A stretch of 64,000 bases of DNA from a virus: the IMG/VR virus record IMGVR_UViG_3300009551_000049, positions 1 to 64,000 of that record; one strand, 5' to 3'. This document shows, piece by piece, positions 8,001 through 15,336 of the stretch. Each line of letters opens with the position of its first letter. Within the stretch, counting starts at the first letter, position 1. A program made the translations under genes and the position numbers. The notes under the pieces were generated by a model. It was not told the DNA's origin. It was given only the letters and a program-made list of their open reading frames with translations, and did no database searches.

Positions 8001-10557
8001 GACGGATACAAAGCTGTGGGACAACATCACCCAGTTTTTCAACGCCGGGGGCAAGGACTACGAGGAACTGCTGAAGCGTGTTGCCGTCATTCGCGGTCTG
8101 CCCGTGCCATCCGCTGTTGAGATGGCCAAAATGAAGGCTTTGGCGGACAAAATCGACCGCCTCACAAATTTAAGCCCCGATGCGGAGGAAAAAATCCGCA
8201 ACGATTCCAGCTTGAATGATGCGGAAAAGGCACAGGCGATTGATAACGAGCGCAACAAAATCGAGGCCATCAACGCCTCTGAAATTGGACGCGCCACCCG
8301 TCAAATGGCCGTGGAATGGGCGAAGTTCTCGAAGCCGTACAACTGGCTTCAAAAGCGCAATATCGCCGATGCCGGATACGAGCTGGCCACGGCCAACCTG
8401 CTGGCAAAATTCGGATTCCCCATCCGGCTGGCAACGCATATCACGACCCAGTTGCTTGTCAGGACGCCCATTCGTCCGCTGGCCGTAGCATTGGAACAGT
8501 TTTATGCCGACCGTGCGGCGGGCAAGCAGACCGAATTTTTCTCTGACGCCTACAACGCTGTCAGGGAGACTTTTGACCAGACTTTCAAGGCCGTGCCGCA
8601 AGCCCTGCGGGCAGGCCGGTCACAGTTGACCGCGCGCGGCGAAGTAAACTCGTCGCGGCTAGCGGCGGGTGTCAACGCACTGGAACGCATGGCGACACAG
8701 GCCAAGGAATACGCGAAGAAGGGCGATTATGTCCGGGCGACCATGCTTTATACCGTGGCCTCGCTGCGGATGGCCCAGCGTGTTGTCAGCGGCATCGACG
8801 CTTTTCAGGGCGAGTTCGTCGAGATGCAGGAATTGAGGCATCAAATTTTCATCGAACTGGCCAAGCAGGGAAAATCCCGCGCGGAAATCGAGATGCAGAT
8901 GGAAAACATCTTCGGCAGCATGGCTGCGGACTGGGCCATTGCACTGGCCGATGCCCGCCGTGGATTTGACGAGTTCGACATCCTGAAGGACTCCAAAAAC
9001 TTCGTGCGCGAACAGGCGTTGACCGAGGCGGCTGACCGGCTGTTGAAAGAGCGGATGTATCAAAAGGCCGAACTGATGGGTTTGCCCTCGGACTCGATGC
9101 GGGCGTACATCCTGCGACAGCGCATGGCGGAGGCTTGGCAGACGGCGACAAAGACAGGGTTGGGCGGTGCGCTCACCAAGGGCATGGTAGCCGCCCGTCA
9201 GTTTGCAACCGAAAAAGGCCTGCCATTCCTGCCTGTGGAATTCTCTAACGCGATTGGCGCGGGTGTGAATTATCACCTGATGCTCACCCCGTTCTACAAG
9301 CTCGCGCTGGGCAAGGTCGATGCCGCCGGGGTCGGCGAGTCCGCTTGGAACGAAACCCGGCTGGATCGGACAAACCGGCAGCTCATGGCCCTTGCCGGAA
9401 CCATGCTGGGGGGCACGATGGCCGCGCTGGTGCTATCCGGCCAGCTCCGGGTGCAACTCCACAGCCCAACGGACAAGAAAGAGCGCGAGAAGTTTATTGC
9501 CGAGGGCCACAAGGTCGGTACGGTCGAATGGATGCTGCCGGATGGCAACTTCATACCCTTCAGCCTCACCGTGGGGCCGTTCTCGCTCGTTTCGCCGTAT
9601 CTGGCGGCAGCGGGCCAAACCGTGCATCTGGTACAGTCACGGGAGAAGAAGCAGGCCGCTCTGGACGCGCAGGCGGCTAAGACCGGCCTTCCAGCGGGCA
9701 AGATAGACCCTGTGACAGTAACGGACGTTCTGGGCGTGGCCGGGCAGGCTGTATGGGCCTCCCTGCTTGGTGGCTCGACCGCCGGGGGCTTGGTGTCGTC
9801 TTACTCCGAATTCCAGACTCCGAATGCTAATAAGGCGGTTTCCGCCACGATTGCCCCGCTCCTGCCGTACATTCCCATGCTTCAGGAGGTATCGCGCATG
9901 ATTGGCGTGGGGCTGGACTCCAAGACCGCCACGGTCTTTGACTACCTGCTTCCGCTGCCAACGTCAGGCGCACGGGCCATCAACGCGCTGGGCGACCCTG
10001 TACGAACGCCGGATGCTATCCAGAGAGTCATTCAGGCGATTACTGCCGGAACATACCCCGGCATCGTTTCCAGCAAACCGGACGAATCGTATGATTATGA
10101 GACACGCTCGGCATATTCTGCCCTGCTGGCCACCAGATACGCCCCGCCGGAGATAAATCCGGCCAAAGGGTACGCTATCGGCGGCACCTTCAGGCCAATG
10201 ACCCAGCCCGAGCTTGAGCAGTACACGGAATTGCGCGGGCAATACCTGAAAGAGAATCTGGCAGCACTCGGAGCCAGCGCGACCAAGCAACAGGTCAGGG
10301 CCGCGTATCAGCAGGCCAACGCGCAGGCTTTGACTGACATGGGTATCACCACCGCGCGATCCACGGCGGCGACCTCTGGGACTGCTGCCGCGGCACCCGC
10401 CGGACAGCGCAGGCTGTCCCTTGGCCGGAGCCGGTCGAGCGGGCTGAAAGTCAGCCTAAAAAAACTTCACCGCACAAAAATTCGCAGACCGCGTTCACTT
10501 CGCCTGCGTAGCTCCAAAAAATCGCGCCTGCATCGTCCAAAATTAAGCTTTACATGA
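5032..10557 (+). CDS. Giant polyvalent virion protein, 1841 aa
   Basis: The largest gene in the window. Residues 225-360 resemble a metallopeptidase-like module of large phage polyvalent proteins: REEIGHGLL at 277-285 has the zincin helix layout but Glu at the first ligand position, so it may be inactive. Residues 380-1100 are long charged helices. Residues 1440-1480 hold a Gly/Ala-rich hydrophobic segment (LAGTMLGGTMAALVLSGQL) that could span a membrane, and later segments near 1520 and 1580 are also hydrophobic. This pattern fits a protein packaged in the head and ejected to form or line a DNA channel. The last 50 or so residues become Arg/Ser/Leu-rich and look like an out-of-frame read (see findings). 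Confidence 0.75.
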   Translation: MIKCPPKNYAFGLLKSGLGEARAHIAYQRNGFEVPEIEKALDLLGMDKEAWRDSKGRTLHQVKALNATAKTVRESGGPILPKSEPSAPSGIAPESKVRVGKDPRLHTVVRELPKSQGDLPDEKFYEVRNDKTGEVQTVESKDITPVTERTAAEKSAVKPDSLDDQLRSYKLDPSAFPDAASKRAALKRAKATSEPAANLGEGLPAGQGSSDAQILESIKGEPTHGFRVNVISRDQAEQITSRPEARGYGGFFGNGEIYFVRENVNTKNPELVRQLLREEIGHGLLRTENGAKLLEEVFGRARRELTEAEKAPLRAAGYKEHQLLDEFIAKSARENRPWWSEVILTIKSWLAKLGLNLSNEDAARLLLRRIKENQSSQIEGVDIAPGQPVPPDEALDEEKPPTIQIAGRTYVVPDETLIASKFTPEQIEDGKKRATAVAASLKLPGNVDTRADGSLFNVDGDSNVGSDGKPVFDYSTEVSRLRDELVKAHQANDEVLTAQLVKLINYNHDEWPKLVAKPLADELRGLAAAKSSFYGQMLRMIKGAAVSKDLRSIARNLDFSLKRLYSANFGGDAYETFVSRIIQNFRDYFTPEQLDKFGTDNPNLVEQVELLAATARAETANRLYRQIQSKLNPKNITPAKLEKNAIAREEFEALIQQLEKIGVDIPEKKNAKMSAREKLLLLVKDKTIEKVNADVEAAIKYGLSEAGKQAARNELLGNKAAIEELDARYLAGEEPTPEQITKGLELQAFRGIKGLRDTWLSYDPVTTKLVQDIVKGDFKGVRFGIPKKQPVDTRLSLTELAKQPDAEITRVLDAYLKNIEDNLDIAGASPETRQRIRDTVQKQVADQIENVIRPKVRDIMFSAPKEKGSAKTDEQKLAEQINAGLFKDERLKVPEMVEHVAGKSLVKKLTPKVGDLARVILDTPSFKQADMEKQIADKVVSDLGVTPDQAENLAKVIYASLKPKITEARAAAQEKAVKSMTPREQAVIPKTDTKLWDNITQFFNAGGKDYEELLKRVAVIRGLPVPSAVEMAKMKALADKIDRLTNLSPDAEEKIRNDSSLNDAEKAQAIDNERNKIEAINASEIGRATRQMAVEWAKFSKPYNWLQKRNIADAGYELATANLLAKFGFPIRLATHITTQLLVRTPIRPLAVALEQFYADRAAGKQTEFFSDAYNAVRETFDQTFKAVPQALRAGRSQLTARGEVNSSRLAAGVNALERMATQAKEYAKKGDYVRATMLYTVASLRMAQRVVSGIDAFQGEFVEMQELRHQIFIELAKQGKSRAEIEMQMENIFGSMAADWAIALADARRGFDEFDILKDSKNFVREQALTEAADRLLKERMYQKAELMGLPSDSMRAYILRQRMAEAWQTATKTGLGGALTKGMVAARQFATEKGLPFLPVEFSNAIGAGVNYHLMLTPFYKLALGKVDAAGVGESAWNETRLDRTNRQLMALAGTMLGGTMAALVLSGQLRVQLHSPTDKKEREKFIAEGHKVGTVEWMLPDGNFIPFSLTVGPFSLVSPYLAAAGQTVHLVQSREKKQAALDAQAAKTGLPAGKIDPVTVTDVLGVAGQAVWASLLGGSTAGGLVSSYSEFQTPNANKAVSATIAPLLPYIPMLQEVSRMIGVGLDSKTATVFDYLLPLPTSGARAINALGDPVRTPDAIQRVIQAITAGTYPGIVSSKPDESYDYETRSAYSALLATRYAPPEINPAKGYAIGGTFRPMTQPELEQYTELRGQYLKENLAALGASATKQQVRAAYQQANAQALTDMGITTARSTAATSGTAAAAPAGQRRLSLGRSRSSGLKVSLKKLHRTKIRRPRSLRLRSSKKSRLHRPKLSFT

Positions 10558-10578
10558 CCGTGCAACTTTTGGCATGGT
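10556..10578. promoter_or_regulatory. Recurrent intergenic near-palindrome, copy 2
   Basis: GACCGTGCAACTTTTGGCAT followed by GGT overlaps the stop of the giant virion gene and precedes the tRNA cluster. It is the reverse complement of the version at 20508 with one change, and folds as a 7-bp stem (one G-T pair) around eight bases. It could be a promoter or operator for the tRNA region, or an RNA hairpin at the 3' end of the virion mRNA. Confidence 0.45.
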
Positions 10579-10658
10579 TGAAGCGTGGCCCGAATAACGG
10601 AGCGTTACCGTAACTACGAAGTCTTTTGGATGGAGTGTGCAAGCGCAGAGGCCACGTT

Positions 10659-10736
10659 GTAAGCGTAGGAAAGTCTGGTTAATCCGCCGCGTTTGGGACG
10701 CGGAAACCGCAGGTTCAAATCCTGCCGCTTGCACCA
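10659..10736 (+). tRNA. tRNA-Pro(UGG)
   Basis: Full cloverleaf: acceptor GTAAGCG pairs with CGCTTGC (one G-U), a short D stem GGA/TCC, anticodon stem CCGCG/CGCGG around TTTGGGA with anticodon TGG at 10694-10696, T stem GCAGG/CCTGC around TTCAAAT, and an encoded CCA end. The genomic CCA and the following AATTTT recur after other RNAs in this cluster. Confidence 0.88.
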
Positions 10737-10744
10737 ATTTTAAC

Positions 10745-10879
10745 CGGGGGATAGTGTAAGAAGTTTGCGAGATAGACAGCGTTGTTCTAGAGCAATGTTG
10801 GAACGGCGTGAAATCCTCGACTTACAAGCACACACGGCTTTGGGCCGTAAAGTTACGTGAAAATCGTATCCTCCGACCA
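10745..10879 (+). ncRNA. tRNA-like sequence with enlarged D region, isotype uncertain
   Basis: The ends CGGGGGA and TCCTCCG pair over seven positions (one G-U) and an encoded ACCA then AATTT follows, as after the true tRNAs. A T-arm-like hairpin (TACG/CGTA around TGAAAAT) and an anticodon-like hairpin with loop CTTTGGG (would read TTG, Gln) are present. About 60 extra bases, closed by TGTAAG/CTTACA, sit where the D arm should be. The total of 135 nt is too long for a tRNA and too short for a usual group I intron. Could be a degenerate or unusually processed tRNA. Confidence 0.3.
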
Positions 10880-10883
10880 ATTT

Positions 10884-10982
10884 GAACGCATCGGTATCCG
10901 GGCGTTCATGGGGCGGACAGAGCGCGGAAGACGCCTTGGAAAACAAGCAGGGCAGTCACGGGCTTGCTAGTTGCCCCGACCA
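10884..10982 (+). other. Unresolved RNA-like spacer with hairpin and CCA end
   Basis: Begins with a strong hairpin at 10884-10907 (GAACGC/GCGTTC enclosing CGG/CCG) and ends CCCCGACCA followed by AATTTT, the same signature that follows the real tRNAs. TGGGGCG at 10909 can pair with TGCCCCG near the end, giving a 74-nt unit, but no proper T arm or anticodon arm can be drawn, so it is not called a tRNA. Confidence 0.25.
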
Positions 10983-10987
10983 ATTTT

Positions 10988-11062
10988 GCGGGTGTAGTTC
11001 AGTGGCTAGAACATCTGTTTTCCAAACAGAGTACGGCAGTTCAATTCTGCTCACCCGCTCCA
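10988..11062 (+). tRNA. tRNA-Gly(UCC)
   Basis: Acceptor GCGGGTG pairs with CACCCGC, anticodon stem TCTGT/ACAGA encloses TTTCCAA with anticodon TCC at 11021-11023, T stem GGCAG/CTGCT (one G-U) encloses TTCAATT, and the discriminator T is followed by an encoded CCA. 75 nt, canonical. Confidence 0.92.
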
Positions 11063-11181
11063 GATTTATAGGACGGTACGACGAGCCTTATCAGCTTGCA
11101 CGACCGCCCTTGGGTGAAACGAGATGTGGATTGAGGCGTGATTGCCGAAATGAAGCTGAACACAGTAGCCCTAAATTTAAA

Positions 11182-11257
11182 TGGCTTGTAGCTCAATGGT
11201 TAGAGCAGGACACTCATAATGTCTTGGTTCTTGGTTCGAGTCCAAGCAGGCCAACCA
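11182..11257 (+). tRNA. tRNA-Met(CAU) (or Ile-lysidine type)
   Basis: Acceptor TGGCTTG pairs with CAGGCCA, D stem GCTC/GAGC, anticodon stem GGACA/TGTCT around CTCATAA with anticodon CAT, T stem CTTGG/CCAAG around TTCGAGT, encoded CCA. The first pair is U-A and the anticodon stem lacks the three G-C pairs of initiators, so it is elongator-type; an AUA-reading tRNA-Ile needing lysidine cannot be excluded. Confidence 0.9.
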
Positions 11258-11265
11258 GTTTTAAT

Positions 11266-11358
11266 GCGAGTAGAGGCGATTAGAAGCGCGACGGCTTGCA
11301 AGACCCGTATTCCGGGGATACTCCGTCAAATCGGGTGCAAATCCCGACACTCGCACCA
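11266..11358 (+). tRNA. Class II tRNA-like gene, isotype unresolved
   Basis: The ends GCGAGTA and CACTCGC pair at six of seven positions, the T arm TCGGG/CCCGA encloses TGCAAAT, and CCA is encoded. The 93-nt length and a possible variable arm near 11313-11325 suggest class II. The anticodon arm is irregular: one reading gives an 8-nt loop TTGCAAGA with a mismatch; another pairs GACGG with CCGTC and leaves a 28-nt loop. No anticodon can be assigned with confidence, and the T loop lacks the usual TT. Confidence 0.5.
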
Positions 11359-11365
11359 ATTTTAA

Positions 11366-11752
11366 ATGAGTCAACACGACCCAGACGGGCCAAAGAACCT
11401 CGGAAAACTTTTCGGGGACATGAATGACTACATCCGGCAGCATAGTCGTGGCGAGCTTCCGGCGCAGAAGGCCAAGGCTTCAGAAAAGCCGGTCATGCCC
11501 CACAATGTCTGCCGCGTTTGCAACAAGCCTTTCAACCATTCCCGCATTATCGTTGAGCGACCGATTGTGACCGACCCGTGCCCGCAGTGTAACACCCTGC
11601 TGAAAGATGGATTCACCGCGCTTACCGATGGCTCGCGGTTTGCGTTTGTAAAGATGCCGCCCACCTGTGCCGACATGGTTGGAATGATTGTTGACCTGAG
11701 CAAAGAGGAAATGGATCAGGTCGAGAAAAAGAAAAATGAAAAGACAAGCTGA
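11366..11752 (+). CDS. Zinc-ribbon phage protein, 128 aa
   Basis: Starts at ATG 11366, a few bases after the last tRNA-like unit. Two CxxC pairs, CRVC near residue 49 and CPQC near residue 72, are spaced for a zinc ribbon. Hydrophilic flanks and a Lys-rich C-terminus follow. It overlaps the next gene by 17 nt. No specific family is recognised; nucleic-acid contact is plausible for a zinc ribbon. Confidence 0.7.
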   Translation: MSQHDPDGPKNLGKLFGDMNDYIRQHSRGELPAQKAKASEKPVMPHNVCRVCNKPFNHSRIIVERPIVTDPCPQCNTLLKDGFTALTDGSRFAFVKMPPTCADMVGMIVDLSKEEMDQVEKKKNEKTS

Positions 11753-12092
11753 TGTTCTGAAATGGGCACCCCCGTTTTTGGTTTATGCCCTCGCGCGCGA
11801 CGAAAAAGGACGCGGACTGACCGCCGACCAAATCGCCGCCAGCGCGGGCATGTCAAAACGCAATGTGGTGCGTATCTCGCAAATGCTGAGTTGGGACGCC
11901 GTGAAGGCTGGCACCATCGAGGCGTTCATGCGCGGGTGTAATTTCACGGCTGCTAAACAGGTCGATTACATCCGCAAGACCACTGGCACGAACAGAAAGT
12001 TTTCCCACCTTTCAAAGCTGCGGATGAAAAGTTTTGAGGAACGCATTGTGGCCTTTAATGTGTTGCATGAATCGAAGAAAGCCAAAAAATAA
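11736..12092 (+). CDS. Putative helix-turn-helix phage protein, 118 aa
   Basis: Residues 28-52 (GLTADQIAASAGMSKRNVVR) read like a helix-turn-helix: a turn around AGMS followed by a recognition-type helix. The C-terminus is basic (KKAKK). It overlaps the end of the zinc-ribbon gene by 17 nt and precedes another small gene by two bases. It could be a DNA-binding regulator or a small packaging-type protein; the fold assignment rests on pattern only. Confidence 0.65.
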   Translation: MKRQADVLKWAPPFLVYALARDEKGRGLTADQIAASAGMSKRNVVRISQMLSWDAVKAGTIEAFMRGCNFTAAKQVDYIRKTTGTNRKFSHLSKLRMKSFEERIVAFNVLHESKKAKK

Positions 12093-12094
12093 CC

Positions 12095-12625
12095 ATGAAC
12101 CAGAAAGACAAGCCGGTTAAATACTGGGTCACAATTTCGATGATCGAAGGCTATATCGCAATGTGGTCAGTTCGCCAATCCCCATACCACCAGCCGGATT
12201 ACCTGCTTGGCGTCATAAAACAATTTCGTGATTCGGTAAGGCCATTATTTGACGCAAATGAAATGCTCCAGATAAGCAGGACTGACTTACGGGTTTTGCT
12301 AAACAGCCACCTTCTGACCCAGCGGCAAGTCCAGCTTTGGAACGAACGTAAAAACGGTAACCAAAATCCGATTGGGTTCGTGTCGCGTTACGACAGGCCT
12401 GACCCAGACAATGATTTCATCGACCTCCACGCGCTTTCAAGAAACATTGAAATGGGAGTTTTCCGTGAATGTGAGCACGATGCTATTTCTGACCACAAAA
12501 TAACCCAAGATTGGAGACGTGGTTGGCTTTCAAGAAAGCTGTTCCGGCTCAAGCAGCGAATTTTCAAGACATCAACGCCATCACCCGAAAGTCCATCTTG
12601 TACCAGTGCGTGTCGCCCCCAATAG
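12095..12625 (+). CDS. Hypothetical protein, 176 aa
   Basis: Unrecognised. The first 150 residues have a balanced, protein-like composition with YWVTISMIEGYIAMW near the start. The last 20 residues (from SKR/TSTPSPESPSC onward) run across the 3' end of the oppositely transcribed structural gene and become Ser/Pro/Cys-rich, so the C-terminus may be an extension into antisense sequence. Two transcription units converge here without an obvious terminator. Confidence 0.6.
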   Translation: MNQKDKPVKYWVTISMIEGYIAMWSVRQSPYHQPDYLLGVIKQFRDSVRPLFDANEMLQISRTDLRVLLNSHLLTQRQVQLWNERKNGNQNPIGFVSRYDRPDPDNDFIDLHALSRNIEMGVFRECEHDAISDHKITQDWRRGWLSRKLFRLKQRIFKTSTPSPESPSCTSACRPQ

Positions 12626-14408
12626 CGGGTGACCCGTCCGCGTTGAGAATGGTAATCTCGAAATAAAGATAGTTCCCCTGCTCGTAGCAATCCCAGTGTG
12701 CGTCTTGGGATGGAATCTCACCAGCCGCCTCAAGTTGCGCGGCTGTTAGGCTCTCGGGGCATTTCAACACCAAGTCAGGCGTGATGGAATGCCACACAAT
12801 CTGGCAATACGTGGTGTTGTTGGGGTCGGTGTACTGATGGCTAGTACCGATCCGCAGGCGCGCAATGCACGGGTTGTCCTGCTTTGCCGTGTATGCCCCA
12901 ACGGTAAGCCGGTCGATGATTTTGGCGATGTCAAACAGGCCGATGGGAATGACACCGCGCAGCAGGCTCGTAAATCCGGTCGCGTTCCAGACAGGGTTGG
13001 TGATGTTTTCGGAAACAGGCGGCGTAGGGTCGGTTACGCTCGGTATCTGGGTGACGAATTCGCGCGACAAAACACCGTTCAGTTGCTTGAGCGCATAATC
13101 CACATTTGAACACGCCACAAGCAGTTGAAGCGTGTTACAGTCCGCCGTGCCGGTCGGGTTCGGTATGTAGTCGCAGAACGAGCTGAAGCCCGTATCCATG
13201 TAATAGCCGGTCAAAAACTTCGTGGATAAAATCATCGACTGGTTATTGACACAGCCACGACCGACAGCGGGCCAACTTACCCAGATTTCATTCGTGATTG
13301 GCTTGAAGGCGGCGACCATCGAGTTGCAGCAATTCGGATCAACCTTTCGCGTCCGGTCGGAGTAAACCAGCCCCGTGGCCTGCCGCAGCCATTCCGGTGC
13401 CTCGGGCGCGGGCAGGTATTGATTGTAGGTGTAAAACGATTCGCGCGAACCGTAGTAAAGATTTTGGCCATCGGATACCAGCGAATCAGGGTACACCAAG
13501 CAACCGGCAAAGTTCTTTGGCTCGGTATAAACACGGATGAAGGCAAGGGCGGTGTTAGCCACGGCATCAACCGAGATGGTGCTTTTCCAGATTGATTTCT
13601 GGGTGAAAATATAGAGGTACTGACTTAACTCGATGGCCGCAATGATTTGCTCGGTGCCACCGAGGTCTTGAAAATTGGCTATCGAATCCGTTCCGGGTGC
13701 CCAACTTTTCGGCAGGTTCAAATCAGAGTACCGCACCCGGCTTGGAAATGACTGACCGCCCTCGACCGTATTCATCAGGATCATCAATCCCCCAAACTCG
13801 ACGACCACACGGGCCTTGGTCAAACCCAGCGTTCCAGTCAGGTCGGATATGGTCACCGCCGATGACGCGCCAAGATCATACGAATATACGTTGTCCTTGT
13901 TGTTGGTGAAAATCACCGTGTTATTGAGAAATGCACCGCGCATCTTCGCGCTGCCTGATAGGCCGGTGAGTACGTCCACCCAAAGTCCGGTAGGCTCTAC
14001 AAGGTAGGAGATTTCAGACTCGGTACACGCGAATAACGTCCTGACACCGGCATTGCTTTCAACCTGTAGCATCGAAGTGACCGGCTTGCGGGTGCCGACA
14101 CCGCGCTGGTGAAAATCCCAGTTGATGTACTCCATGCAATTCCAAACGCCGCCTGAAAAAACACGCTGGCCGGTCGGGCAAATGAGCTGGCCTTCCGTTG
14201 GTGCCGTATGAGTGGCTACACGGTAACTAGCGAGAAATCTTTCAAATCCGCATTTTCGGGTAAGCCTGCCGTTGTCTGAAACCGACCAGTTTTGCTTCTC
14301 TTTAAATCCCGCATCCGGCACCTCTGTTGGCCTAAACCGGGCGTCAAGCTGCCCGGTCAGCGGTGACATTGAGATTGTTTGCCAACGAGATTTGGTCTTG
14401 GAGGCCAT
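12564..14408 (-). CDS. Virion structural protein, 614 aa
   Basis: The ATG at 14408 is preferred over a GTG at 14414 that overlaps the upstream stop. The N-terminus MSPLTGQLDARFRP and a following WS..NGRLTRKCGF segment, then long beta-rich stretches with evenly spaced aromatic and Gly residues, match the look of phage tail or head-tail connector proteins. No enzymatic motif is visible. It is the last gene of the leftward structural and glycan unit and converges with 12095-12625. A specific tail position cannot be assigned. Confidence 0.65.
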   Translation of the reverse strand: MASKTKSRWQTISMSPLTGQLDARFRPTEVPDAGFKEKQNWSVSDNGRLTRKCGFERFLASYRVATHTAPTEGQLICPTGQRVFSGGVWNCMEYINWDFHQRGVGTRKPVTSMLQVESNAGVRTLFACTESEISYLVEPTGLWVDVLTGLSGSAKMRGAFLNNTVIFTNNKDNVYSYDLGASSAVTISDLTGTLGLTKARVVVEFGGLMILMNTVEGGQSFPSRVRYSDLNLPKSWAPGTDSIANFQDLGGTEQIIAAIELSQYLYIFTQKSIWKSTISVDAVANTALAFIRVYTEPKNFAGCLVYPDSLVSDGQNLYYGSRESFYTYNQYLPAPEAPEWLRQATGLVYSDRTRKVDPNCCNSMVAAFKPITNEIWVSWPAVGRGCVNNQSMILSTKFLTGYYMDTGFSSFCDYIPNPTGTADCNTLQLLVACSNVDYALKQLNGVLSREFVTQIPSVTDPTPPVSENITNPVWNATGFTSLLRGVIPIGLFDIAKIIDRLTVGAYTAKQDNPCIARLRIGTSHQYTDPNNTTYCQIVWHSITPDLVLKCPESLTAAQLEAAGEIPSQDAHWDCYEQGNYLYFEITILNADGSPAIGGDTHWYKMDFRVMALMS

Positions 14409-14413
14409 TTCCA

Positions 14414-15331
14414 CTACAGTAGCGGGATTTCAAACTTTTTCAACAACCATTCAATATCGTTGACAAACAGGCTTTTATTTCGCTCTCGTTCCAGTTCAAC
14501 CAGCCGCCAGTCTTCCCGCAGTTTCTCGACGGCCTGATTCGTGTCGAAGCATCTCGGCAGCGCGGCAATCATGCGGTCTGCTATCGAGCGCGGGAACATG
14601 GTTTCAATCAAAAAAAGCTTGTTGTATATCAGCGTCCAAAGCGAGTTGTGGAACGGCAGCTTTTCGCCATCGCGGAACCGATGCCATGTGACAAAGTTTT
14701 TCATCAGCCGGACATCCGATCCAGAAAGCCAGAATTTCAGGCTCATCAGTTGCTCCTCGACGCCCCAAACGCGAAAATGATTCATGCCGCCCAGTTCAAG
14801 AAAACGCTTCCGGGGCATGACGTAATTCGCGCCCATGACACACGAAATCTCCTCCATGTCATCGCGTTCACCGGCCCAGACGCCCTCCAAAACCTGATTT
14901 CCGCTGCCGTCCGGCTGCTTGCCTATAAACTGGAGGTCTGCCCCGTAGTAAGTACCGGCAGGTTGTCCAAATGGCTTTACCTTTGGAGTGAATCCCTTAC
15001 ACACCCCACAGAAAAGAGCATCCGGATACTGCATAATGCCACTCATCACATCGCTTACCCATCCGTCTTCAAAGCGGACGTGAGAATCTGTCATTACCAG
15101 ATAATCGCCATCAGCAATCTGCGCCCCCACATGACGGGAGCCGCCGGAGCCGATACGGTAAAAATTACGATGCAGCACAACATTCAGGTCATCGGGTACA
15201 ACCACATCATACGCGCTACAGTCATCTATCACAACAATCTGGGTAGTTGGCGCGGTCTGGCGTATGCTCCTGATGGTGGCCAGCAATTCCTCTTGGTCGT
15301 TTACGGTGGGAATGACAACTGAGATTTTCAT
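14414..15331 (-). CDS. GT-A glycosyltransferase, GT2/GT27-like, 305 aa
   Basis: N-terminal MKISVVIPTVN is the nucleotide-binding strand of family 2 type glycosyltransferases, followed by IVVIDDCS. The metal site VMTDSHVRF (about residues 97-106) has Asp-Ser-His as in polypeptide-GalNAc-transferase-like enzymes rather than DxD. It probably transfers a sugar from a nucleotide donor onto a glycan or protein. It is one of several glycan genes in this unit. A C-terminal helical region of about 80 residues precedes the stop. Confidence 0.82.
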   Translation of the reverse strand: MKISVVIPTVNDQEELLATIRSIRQTAPTTQIVVIDDCSAYDVVVPDDLNVVLHRNFYRIGSGGSRHVGAQIADGDYLVMTDSHVRFEDGWVSDVMSGIMQYPDALFCGVCKGFTPKVKPFGQPAGTYYGADLQFIGKQPDGSGNQVLEGVWAGERDDMEEISCVMGANYVMPRKRFLELGGMNHFRVWGVEEQLMSLKFWLSGSDVRLMKNFVTWHRFRDGEKLPFHNSLWTLIYNKLFLIETMFPRSIADRMIAALPRCFDTNQAVEKLREDWRLVELERERNKSLFVNDIEWLLKKFEIPLL

Positions 15332-15336
15332 GCTCG

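Noticed and set aside
10790-10810. Anticodon-like loop with CTA, suggesting an amber-suppressor tRNA
   Set aside because: The loop is eight bases, and no acceptor, D or T arm fits around it; TAG is also used as an ordinary stop here.
10909-10982. A 74-nt tRNA with acceptor TGGGGCG
   Set aside because: The ends can pair and CCA is present, but neither a T arm nor an anticodon arm with T33 can be formed.
10882-11283. A 133-aa open frame across the tRNA cluster
   Set aside because: It runs through canonical tRNA-Gly and tRNA-Met genes, so it is not a gene.
11290-11330. A short intron in the anticodon loop of the last tRNA-like unit
   Set aside because: About 21 bases is far too short for the group I introns of phage tRNAs; a class II tRNA with an irregular arm explains the length better.
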